Source: Bernardetia sp. ABR2-2B (GTDB lineage Bacteria > Bacteroidota > Bacteroidia > Cytophagales > Bernardetiaceae). From it: a DNA stretch of 64,000 nucleotides. Of the stretch, positions 52,137 to 59,477 are shown piece after piece (positions within the stretch are counted from its first letter, which is position 1; each line of letters starts with the position of its first letter). The DNA is taken from contig NZ_CP147020.1 of assembly GCF_037126435.1 (NCBI RefSeq), positions 1,387,001 through 1,451,000 on the forward strand. Direction: 5' to 3'. Below the pieces are notes generated by a model, which had not been told where the DNA came from, searched no databases, and saw nothing but the letters and a program-made list of their open reading frames with translations. The position numbers were made by a program, and so were the translations under genes.

Positions 52137-52910
52137 ATGCAAGAACAAAACTACTCACTCACTCATATTCCAGAACGTCCTTCAAAGCCACGCCAATCAG
52201 GCGTTACAATGGTAATGGATAAAGGTTTGAGCGTTAGAGAAATAGAAGACCTTATTAGCGTAGCAGGTGATTACATCGATATCGTAAAACTTGGTTGGGC
52301 AACTTCCTATGTTATTCAGAATTTACAAGAAAAACTAGATGTTTATAAAGCAGCTGGGATTCCTACTTACTTTGGTGGGACACTTTTTGAGGCTTTTTTG
52401 GTAAGGAATCAAGTAGATGAATATCAAAAAGTATTGGATAAATATGGAATGCAGTATGCTGAAATTTCGGATGGCTCATTAGATTTAGACCACGAAGAAA
52501 AATGCAAACTCATTGAGCGTTTCTCAAAACAAGTAACTGTTCTTTCAGAAGTAGGCTCAAAAGATGCTGAAAAAATAATTGCTCCCTATCAATGGATTCA
52601 ACTTATGCAAGATGAACTTGCTGCTGGAGCGTGGAAAGTAATTGGAGAAGCTAGAGAAGGTGGAAATGTAGGATTATTCCGTTCTACTGGCGAAGTGCGT
52701 TCAGGACTTGTACAAGAAATTTTGACTAAAATCCCTGCTGAAAAAATAATTTGGGAAGCTCCTCAAAAAGCACAACAAGTTTACTTCATCAAACTCATTG
52801 GTGCAAATGTAAACTTGGGAAATATTGCTCCTAACGAACTGATTCCACTAGAAACTATTCGTTTAGGGCTTCGTGGAGATACTTTTGATTTCTTTTTGAA
52901 TGGAAAGTAA
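52137..52910 (+). CDS. comA: Phosphosulfolactate synthase (ComA-like)
   Basis: ComA adds sulfite to phosphoenolpyruvate to give (R)-phosphosulfolactate. The 257-residue protein has the TIM-barrel features of the family: R-P-S-K-P-R-Q-S-G-V-T-M-V-M-D-K-G-L near the start, D-I-V-K-L-G-W-A-T-S, Y-F-G-G-T-L-F-E, E-I-S-D-G-S, L-S-E-V-G-S-K-D-A, G-A-W-K-V-I-G-E-A-R-E and the closing L-G-L-R-G-D-T. In methanogens this starts coenzyme M synthesis. Bacteria of this phylum make no coenzyme M, so a role in making sulfolactate, sulfopyruvate and cysteate for sulfonolipids is a reasonable inference. comB/comC partners are not in the window. Monocistronic with a terminator behind it. Confidence 0.88.
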   Translation: MQEQNYSLTHIPERPSKPRQSGVTMVMDKGLSVREIEDLISVAGDYIDIVKLGWATSYVIQNLQEKLDVYKAAGIPTYFGGTLFEAFLVRNQVDEYQKVLDKYGMQYAEISDGSLDLDHEEKCKLIERFSKQVTVLSEVGSKDAEKIIAPYQWIQLMQDELAAGAWKVIGEAREGGNVGLFRSTGEVRSGLVQEILTKIPAEKIIWEAPQKAQQVYFIKLIGANVNLGNIAPNELIPLETIRLGLRGDTFDFFLNGK

Positions 52911-52939
52911 AAAGTAATTATTTCGAAAACAAAAACATT

Positions 52940-52971
52940 AATCCTTTTCTATTTTTGAAAAGGATTTTTTT
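52940..52971 (+). terminator. Intrinsic terminator of the comA-like gene
   Basis: AATCCTTTTC and GAAAAGGATT make a perfect 10-bp stem followed by a T-run. Confidence 0.85.
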
Positions 52972-52988
52972 ATAAAAAAATTAAAGTT

Positions 52989-53975
52989 ATGAAAAAAATA
53001 TATTTACTCCTTTTAGTTTTACTTTTTATTCAAGGGTGTGGCACTAAACAACCGAAAGTTTTAGTAAATGAAGAGATTGATAGTCAGCTGAAAGATAAAA
53101 TAGAGAAGATGAATAGAGGTTTTTTAAGAGCAGTTACATCTAATAATATTGGTGTAATGAAAAAAATGATTGATACTGACAAGTATGAAGGTGAGGAAAG
53201 TTTTGAAGCATTTTTTGAAAAAATGCACGAACATATTGAAAGTGATAATTATACTATTTTAGATGAATATCATATTAAGAATACTACTATGGGTGGAGTA
53301 GATACTTTACACTCTATAAATAAGAAAATAAACAGTTATGAGTTACGTTATCCAAAAAAATCTACCGAAATGTTTGTTTCTCTTATTTTGGTTGATTCGT
53401 TTGGTGAAAAAGTTTTACTAACAATTATGTATGGAAGGGTTGTTACAGGCTGGAGAATTGCTGTTCTTCATATCGGAGGATACACAACTAATAATAAAAC
53501 AGCTCCAGAGTTATATATTAAGTCCAAAAAAGAATTTGAAAAAGGTCATTTGATAAACTCTATGAACATAATATTTTTGGCTATAGACAGGCTAGAACCA
53601 GCAGGAATGTATATTAAATATGATTCAGAACAAAAAATAAAAACTCATTATGAGATGGTATTGAGGGATACAAAAATAGCATATACTTTTCCTTTATCTC
53701 TACAAGACATAAAAACTCAACCTATAATTTTTGATATATACCCTGAAGTAGTAGATTCCAACTACTGTCCTGTTTTTAGATATATATCTAAAATAGATAT
53801 TCAAGACACTCTACAACTAAAAGAAGAAAATATTCAAGTTCATGAAAGAGTAAAAAAAATCTTTAAAGGAGTAGATAAAGGTAGCAAAAACATTGCTTAT
53901 AAAGTCTTGAATCGTTTTCCACAAGGAGAATTTGATGAAGTAAAAGGGTATGGATTTTACAAGAAAAATGAATGA
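52989..53975 (+). CDS. Lipoprotein of unknown function
   Basis: The 328-residue product has a classical lipoprotein signal: two Lys, a Leu-rich segment and the lipobox I-Q-G-C at about 14-17, so the mature protein is membrane-anchored. The mature part has a helical N-terminal domain (about 30-110). A beta-rich part follows (about 120-170, including a G-W-R-I-A-V-L-H-I strand resembling the last strand of NTF2-like proteins). After that comes a TPR-like helix pair near 175-200 and a polar end. I do not recognise the whole. A shared terminator separates it from the convergent OmpA gene. Confidence 0.7.
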   Translation: MKKIYLLLLVLLFIQGCGTKQPKVLVNEEIDSQLKDKIEKMNRGFLRAVTSNNIGVMKKMIDTDKYEGEESFEAFFEKMHEHIESDNYTILDEYHIKNTTMGGVDTLHSINKKINSYELRYPKKSTEMFVSLILVDSFGEKVLLTIMYGRVVTGWRIAVLHIGGYTTNNKTAPELYIKSKKEFEKGHLINSMNIIFLAIDRLEPAGMYIKYDSEQKIKTHYEMVLRDTKIAYTFPLSLQDIKTQPIIFDIYPEVVDSNYCPVFRYISKIDIQDTLQLKEENIQVHERVKKIFKGVDKGSKNIAYKVLNRFPQGEFDEVKGYGFYKKNE

Positions 53976-54017
53976 AAAAAGTAGCCATTTGAATTATCAA
54001 ATGGCTACTTTTTTTTT
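53976..54017. terminator. Bidirectional intrinsic terminator
   Basis: AAAAAAGTAGCCATTTGA and TCAAATGGCTACTTTTTTTT form a long perfect stem with A and T runs on either side, between two convergent genes. Confidence 0.9.
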
Positions 54018-54026
54018 CTTACTATT

Positions 54027-56018
54027 CTACAAAATCTCAAACTCTATTCTTCTATTTTTGGCTTTATTCTCTGCCGAATTATTCTCTACCTGTGGTTGTG
54101 CTTCTCCAAAACCTTTAATTACTAATTGCGCCTTTGGGATTCCTGCATTTATTAAATAATCTACTACTGAAGTTGCTCGTTTTTCAGATAATTTTTGATT
54201 GTAGATTTTATCTCCTACATTATCTGTATGCCCAGAAATTTGCACTTTGATTTTCGGATTAGTTTGTAAATATCTAGTTACTAAGTCTAATTCTGTTTTG
54301 GATTCTTCCTTTAATTCCCACTTATCCGTATCAAAGAAAATATTATTCAGAACTACCTTTGAGCCTTTTTCAGCTTTTTCTAAATAAATATCTACCGTTA
54401 CGTTTTCGCCTGTTCCTTCAGAATAATCAAAGGCAAGACTTTGGAATAAATAGCCTTTTTTGTTTACATTGAGCGCATAATTTGACCCTTCATTAAGTAC
54501 AAAAAGATACTTTCCATTTCTTGGGTCAGAGCTTATAGAAGACTGAATAGTTTTATTTGTTAGGTTGTACAAATCTATATTTGCGCCTAGCTTTTCTTTT
54601 GTTTTGGCATCATAGACCGTTCCTTTTATGTATCTACTAACAGTTATTTCAATTTCCTCAGGCATTTCGAATTTGTAAATATAACTATTACCCAAATCTT
54701 CAGCTATTATTCGATTTTGTTTATCTACTTGTAATTCTGTTTCTCCATCTGCATAATAAGCCGTTTTTCCATCTGCTGTAACAAACAGACTTTGTTGATC
54801 GGTGTATGTGTTGATCGGATAGCCTAAATTTTGAGGTTTAGTCCAGCCTTTCTCCGAATTTTCATCTATTTCTGTTTTGAATAAATCAAATCCTCCAAAA
54901 CCCAAGTGTGTATCAGAAGAAAAAAATAACGTTCTGCCATTTACGTGAATAAAAGGACTATACTCTTCACCTGCTGTATTTATTTGACTTCCTAGATTTT
55001 GAGGAGCTTCCCAAACACCTCTATCGTTGCGAGTAGATTTCCAAATATCTGTTCTTCCAAAACCTCCACTTCTATCAGAAATAAAATAAAGTGTTCGTCC
55101 ATCTGCTGAAAGAGATGCTTGTGATTCCCACGATCTAGTATTGATAATATCGCCCATATTTTTAGGTTCAGACCATTTATCTCCCTGCTTTTCGCTGATA
55201 AATAAATCACAACGCCCATAAACTCCTCTTTCACTCCCCTCACAAATAGTAAAAATTATTGTACGCCCATCTGCCGAAATCGTACATGTTCCTTCATTTG
55301 TTTTGGTATTCAGTTCTGTAACTTTTTCAGGAGTTTGCCATAGACTATCTTTCTTGACGCTTCTCAAAATATCTTCATCTGCTCTTGGGTCGTTGCTCTC
55401 TCTTGCCGTAAAATACATTTCTTCTTCGTCGGCTGTCAGAACAGCAAAATATTGTAATTTTCTAGCATTAATAACTTCTGTAACACGTTCTGGCTTTATA
55501 TCTAAAGGATTTTGTATTCCTTCTACTGCAAATTTACAAGTTGCCAAGCCTTTTATTGAAAGATTTTTCTGAGTTTGAGATTTAGCATATTGATATGCTT
55601 TTTGATATAATTTTTCTGCCTCTTCATACTTCCCTTCTTCCAAATAATCTCCTGCAACAACAATATATAAATCTGTTCTGCGTGGGTCGTTGGGTATAAT
55701 TCGTACAGCTTCTTTGAAATGATACTTAGTTTTTGCTTTATTTCGAAGTATATTATAATAAACTCCAAGATTATAATGTGCCTCAAAATAATTATTATCT
55801 AACTCTACTGCTTTCTCAAAAGACTTTATTCCACGCTCAAAATCTCTATTTGCAATATAATCTTTTCCATTTTGATAGGCTGTTTGCGCTCTTCGATTAG
55901 TTGTTCCTTGTGCAGAAGCGAAGTTGGCAGTCAAAACAAGACTAAATGATACTACAAAAAATAAGGCTATAAGTACCGTTTTTTTAAAATTTGATAAGAC
56001 CGAATATGAATTTTTCAT
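54027..56018 (-). CDS. OmpA-family outer-membrane protein with TPR and PD40 repeats
   Basis: The 663-residue protein has a signal peptide (about 1-36, cleavage near A-S-A-Q). TPR units follow at about 40-160. A WD40-like PD40 beta-propeller (about 190-440) has repeated S-A-D-G-R-T-L-Y-F-x-S-D-R-x-G-G-x-G-x-x-D-type segments. Next comes a carboxypeptidase-regulatory-like domain (about 465-545) and a C-terminal OmpA domain (about 555-663) with F-F-D-T-D-K-W-E-L and the peptidoglycan-binding G-H-T-D-N-V-G. It anchors to peptidoglycan from the outer membrane. This architecture is common in Bacteroidota, and related proteins occur in gliding and secretion loci (PorE-like), but nothing here ties it to them. 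Confidence 0.93.
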   Translation of the reverse strand: MKNSYSVLSNFKKTVLIALFFVVSFSLVLTANFASAQGTTNRRAQTAYQNGKDYIANRDFERGIKSFEKAVELDNNYFEAHYNLGVYYNILRNKAKTKYHFKEAVRIIPNDPRRTDLYIVVAGDYLEEGKYEEAEKLYQKAYQYAKSQTQKNLSIKGLATCKFAVEGIQNPLDIKPERVTEVINARKLQYFAVLTADEEEMYFTARESNDPRADEDILRSVKKDSLWQTPEKVTELNTKTNEGTCTISADGRTIIFTICEGSERGVYGRCDLFISEKQGDKWSEPKNMGDIINTRSWESQASLSADGRTLYFISDRSGGFGRTDIWKSTRNDRGVWEAPQNLGSQINTAGEEYSPFIHVNGRTLFFSSDTHLGFGGFDLFKTEIDENSEKGWTKPQNLGYPINTYTDQQSLFVTADGKTAYYADGETELQVDKQNRIIAEDLGNSYIYKFEMPEEIEITVSRYIKGTVYDAKTKEKLGANIDLYNLTNKTIQSSISSDPRNGKYLFVLNEGSNYALNVNKKGYLFQSLAFDYSEGTGENVTVDIYLEKAEKGSKVVLNNIFFDTDKWELKEESKTELDLVTRYLQTNPKIKVQISGHTDNVGDKIYNQKLSEKRATSVVDYLINAGIPKAQLVIKGFGEAQPQVENNSAENKAKNRRIEFEIL

Positions 56019-56467
56019 GTATATAAATTTGGATTATTATTTTACTATCAATAACGTCAGTATCTTTTATAAATTATTTGATTCTATTAGTTGATTATAT
56101 TCTAAGAATCGAACCAAGTTTAATTTTAGTTTTGCCTAAGACGATTTAAAGCAAGATAAAAATGAGCAAAAACTATCTTTCTTGGTGCAAGAACTCTGCT
56201 TCTTTACACTTTGTTAAAAATTTCATAAAAAAACACCAAAATCTATAAGTCAAATTATGAAATGTTCAAACATCCAAATTAATAATTACGAAATACATAA
56301 AATTTAATCAAATTTATTGATAAATTTTCAACAAAAGAATCTTTTACTTTACTTTGTATCATCAGAAAGAGAAAAACATTACAAATTTCACAAAAAAAAT
56401 ATTATTGTAGATAATCGTATTTTGAAATTAATTGATAACTGTTTTACTGAAAACTGGTAACTGAAAA

Positions 56468-56597
56468 TGTAGGATGGTGAAATTTTGGCAGCCACGCCCT
56501 TCGGTCTCAAGGGTGAAGGTTTGGGATAAACGAATTAATTAGTTTTGCTAATTAATTTGCTAACTACTTCGTGAAGGTTCGAGTCCTTCTCCTACAG
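56468..56597 (+). tRNA. tRNA-like gene, class II type, with abnormal anticodon loop and 59-base variable region
   Basis: The acceptor strands TGTAGGA (56468-56474) and TCCTACA (56590-56596) pair perfectly. T at position 8, a D arm GTG/CAC with a GG-containing loop typical of tRNA-Leu, and a perfect T arm (GAAGG, loop TTCGAGT, CCTTC; 56573-56589) are all present. The anticodon arm is odd. CCCTT/AAGGG closes a 7-base loop CGGTCTC lacking the universal U33. The alternative pairing CCTTC/GAAGG leaves a 12-base loop containing CTCAAGG (a CAA-like anticodon). The variable region would be 59 bases with two hairpins of its own (GTTT/AAAC and AATTAATTAG/CTAATTAATT). No CCA is encoded; the discriminator is G. 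It could be a decayed tRNA-Leu, a tRNA with an inserted palindrome, or a tRNA-derived small RNA. Confidence 0.5.
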
Positions 56598-56610
56598 CAA
56601 AATAATAATT

Positions 56611-56653
56611 AAAAAAAGACTTGAAGGTATAATTTACTTTCAAGTCTTTTTTT
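56611..56653 (+). terminator. Intrinsic terminator of the tRNA-like gene
   Basis: AAAAAAAGACTTGAA and TTCAAGTCTTTTTTT are exact inverted copies around a 13-base loop, 14 bases after the acceptor end. It also serves the convergent glycosyltransferase gene. Confidence 0.88.
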
Positions 56654-56677
56654 GTGATTTTTAAAGTAAAAAATTGA

Positions 56678-57895
56678 TTATCTAACTGTCTGATTTGTAT
56701 CCTTTATCCTTTGATATATTTCGATATATTTTTGAGCTAATTTTTGAGAAGAAAAATCATTTTGAATAATATGGGGAGCAGTTTGACGTATATTTTTTCT
56801 TTTCATTTTATCATCAATGACTGTTTGTAGCGTTTGAAGTAGAGAAACCACATCATTTGTTTTGCACACCCAGCCTAATTCTTTTTCTTTTACATAACTA
56901 GCTAGACCAACTTTATCAGAAACTAAAACAGGCGTTCCCGTACTCAAACACTCTATCACTACATTAGCAAAATTTTCATTAAAGGAAGGTAAAACAAAAA
57001 GGTCGGAATTTGCTAAACATTCAAATTTTTGGCTTCCTTCCAGCCAACCTACCCAGTTTACTTTGTCTTTTAAATTATTTTGATGAATTATTTTTTTTAA
57101 GGCATTTTGATATTCTACGCTTTCACTTTTCCCAATTAAATCCAGTTGTAAATTTATTTTTGAGTCATTATTATTTTCAAATTGTAACATAGCTTCAAAC
57201 AGAATTTCCAATCCTTTTTTGTGATGAATTCTGGACATAAAGACTAATTTGAAAGTATTAGATGATTCTGTTTTTTGAGTCTTTATTTTGAGTTTGTTTG
57301 TAGGAAGAGATAATAAGTTTGGCAATACAAAAACACGATTATCTTTTATATAATCTACTTCATCTCTTTCTATTTGTGCTGTCAGATGTAAATACGATTT
57401 TTTGAGAAGTTTTTTTCCTATAAATTTATGAAAAATACTTTTAGGAGATTTTTTTTGAGATTGAAGTGTGTATTCTCCTAGCATTCCACGAGGAGCAACA
57501 ATTACTTTTACACCTTTCCAAATACATATTAAAACAGAAAAAACAGCAACTGTATTCCACCACGAATGCACATGAATAGCATCAAAATTTTGAGCTGTTT
57601 GAAAGAGTTTTTTTAATAATCTAATAGAAAAGTGAGTATGGTCTTTTGTCTGACGGCTAAAATACCAAACCTCTACTCCATCTACTAAAATAGGTGTATT
57701 ATTCTTAATATCTAATTCTTCTGTTCCATTTGCTGTTGTTGTATAAACGGTTACTTTGTTTATTGATTCATTATTTCTATTGTCTTGGTTATTCATAAAG
57801 TCAGCTTGTGCCTCACACAGACGACTTATAGATACAGTAGTTCCTCCATAAATATAAGCAGGTTTATAAGAAGGAGTAATATGAAGAATATTCAA
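56678..57895 (-). CDS. Glycosyltransferase family 4
   Basis: The 405-residue GT-B enzyme starts M-N-I-L-H-I-T-P-S-Y with a glycine-rich Y-G-G-T-T loop. It has H-V-H-S-W-W-N near 96-102, R-G-M-L-G-E-Y, the C-terminal F-M-S-R-I-H-H-K-K-G-L-E and the family motif E-N-F-A-N-V-V-I-E-C-L-S-T-G-T-P-V near 310-326 (the E-x7-E type). It transfers a sugar from a nucleotide donor to a growing glycan at the inner face of the membrane. The start is TTG preceded by an in-frame TAA, and the family's usual N-terminus begins exactly here. It follows the polymerase-like gene by 37 bp on the same strand, so both probably serve surface polysaccharide synthesis. Confidence 0.92.
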   Translation of the reverse strand: MNILHITPSYKPAYIYGGTTVSISRLCEAQADFMNNQDNRNNESINKVTVYTTTANGTEELDIKNNTPILVDGVEVWYFSRQTKDHTHFSIRLLKKLFQTAQNFDAIHVHSWWNTVAVFSVLICIWKGVKVIVAPRGMLGEYTLQSQKKSPKSIFHKFIGKKLLKKSYLHLTAQIERDEVDYIKDNRVFVLPNLLSLPTNKLKIKTQKTESSNTFKLVFMSRIHHKKGLEILFEAMLQFENNNDSKINLQLDLIGKSESVEYQNALKKIIHQNNLKDKVNWVGWLEGSQKFECLANSDLFVLPSFNENFANVVIECLSTGTPVLVSDKVGLASYVKEKELGWVCKTNDVVSLLQTLQTVIDDKMKRKNIRQTAPHIIQNDFSSQKLAQKYIEIYQRIKDTNQTVR

Positions 57896-57932
57896 TTAAT
57901 TAATTTTTAAAGATTATAGAATAAAACTATTA

Positions 57933-59345
57933 CTACGATTCATAATTGGGATTCTTTACAATCACATTGAATCTTTTTGCTGTATGAAATAATAAATACA
58001 TCGTAACTATACTCCAAAATACAGCATTAAATACGTATTCAAAGGCATTACCTCTTATCAAAATATAAAACAACCCTAAAAAGATACATCCAGAACCAAT
58101 GGCGTAACCACCAAATAAAGATTCTGCCTTTTTAGATAGAAATGTAACTAAAACACCCAATAAAAATAGAGCGCAAAAAATTCCTATTTCTCCACCTACA
58201 ATATAAGAATCTGCAATAAAAGCAGGTTTGGCAGACACAATAGTACCACTACCTACTGCCCCTATTTCATATACTCTATCCATAATTACTTGCTCGGGTA
58301 CTGGTTTGCTTGGATAAAGAATACGAGGAGGGATAGATTCTAATGATTGAACAAGCACCTCTTGTGTCATGTAAGGTATTTCTATGGGTACTCTCTCCAC
58401 ATACACCATAAACATTTTTATTTCAGAGAGTCGATGTGTCAAAAATAGCCAGTTATCATCTAACAAACCATCTACATCTTGATTACCGACTCTTTCTAAT
58501 GCTATAGATGCAGCTTGTGCCGATGCTAACCCTCCTCCCCAACTCAAGTTCCTAACAGCATTAGTATAATAAGGAATAACAAATAAAAATAAAAAAAACA
58601 TAAAAGGAGATGCTATTAAAATAGTTTTTTTATACTTTGACCATAAAATAGCTGATAGAAGTAACATTGGAAGCACTGTAAACTCTTTCCAACCAGAAGT
58701 TAGTGCTTGAAACTCTCCATAAAAAAACAATATTCCTGTTATGAACATATACTTTTTTTCCTTCTCTAGTAAAGCATAACCAAATGAGAAGACAGCAAAA
58801 ACAGCTGTGGAGAGCTGAAATTGGCTTACAAACTGTGCTCCACCTGGTACAAACCTAAAAAAGATACTTCCTGCAAAGAAAAATAGAGTTGTAAAAAAAA
58901 GAATTTTAGAGATAGAGGTTTTAGAAGAGACTTGAATTATATATTTTGGAACTTTATATGTTGAAAATAAGAGTAAACCATGTACATAAGCAGCATGTCC
59001 TAAGCAATACAAAATTTGACAGTAAGCGACACTTGATATATACACATACGACTCTTCTGCTTTTATTTTATCAAGATATAGATACCCCATAGAATCTAAA
59101 TAGAAAAAGATAGATGTAACGGCCATATAACCTGAAAAGATAAGATGAACCAAGAAAAAAGGACGAAATACTTGATTCAATACAGGACGATCAGTTGGAA
59201 GTTTTTTGACTGTTCCTGTGAAAGTAACTAGATATATCCATAATGAACCACTCCAAGCTGTCCAGTAGGCTAGTGAAGGGCTTGTAGAATGAAATAAGAA
59301 GGCTAAAAAAACAGGTAAGTAGAGTAGTAAATAACGTGGATTCAT
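57933..59345 (-). CDS. Polytopic membrane protein, probable oligosaccharide repeat-unit polymerase (Wzy-like)
   Basis: The 470-residue protein has about 12 hydrophobic segments. There is a large loop of about 75 residues (about 290-365) containing I-P-P-R-I-L-Y-P-S-K-P and followed by Y-I-V-G-G-E-I-G-I. Such a loop between the late helices, with P-R and a following G-G-x-x-G helix, is typical of O-antigen or exopolysaccharide polymerases, which act at the periplasmic side. The family varies too much for certainty. It is not RodA/FtsW, although it lies downstream of PBP2 where rodA often sits. The next gene on the same strand is a glycosyltransferase. Confidence 0.72.
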   Translation of the reverse strand: MNPRYLLLYLPVFLAFLFHSTSPSLAYWTAWSGSLWIYLVTFTGTVKKLPTDRPVLNQVFRPFFLVHLIFSGYMAVTSIFFYLDSMGYLYLDKIKAEESYVYISSVAYCQILYCLGHAAYVHGLLLFSTYKVPKYIIQVSSKTSISKILFFTTLFFFAGSIFFRFVPGGAQFVSQFQLSTAVFAVFSFGYALLEKEKKYMFITGILFFYGEFQALTSGWKEFTVLPMLLLSAILWSKYKKTILIASPFMFFLFLFVIPYYTNAVRNLSWGGGLASAQAASIALERVGNQDVDGLLDDNWLFLTHRLSEIKMFMVYVERVPIEIPYMTQEVLVQSLESIPPRILYPSKPVPEQVIMDRVYEIGAVGSGTIVSAKPAFIADSYIVGGEIGIFCALFLLGVLVTFLSKKAESLFGGYAIGSGCIFLGLFYILIRGNAFEYVFNAVFWSIVTMYLLFHTAKRFNVIVKNPNYES

Positions 59346-59477
59346 TGTATATTAATACGGTTTTTGTCTTAGGAATAGAAATTAAATAAATTGACACTTT
59401 TAATTATATAATTAACTAATAGTCAGAAGTTTAATTCGTCATTTTTCCTTACAGACAATAAGAAATTTCTTTCAGCT

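Noticed and set aside
56468-56597. tmRNA
   Set aside because: The segment is only 130 bases, has a full tRNA D arm and no tag-coding region or resume codon.
57933-59345. RodA/FtsW annotation for the membrane protein behind PBP2
   Set aside because: The position suggests RodA, but the conserved SEDS motifs are not seen, and the large late loop fits polysaccharide polymerases.
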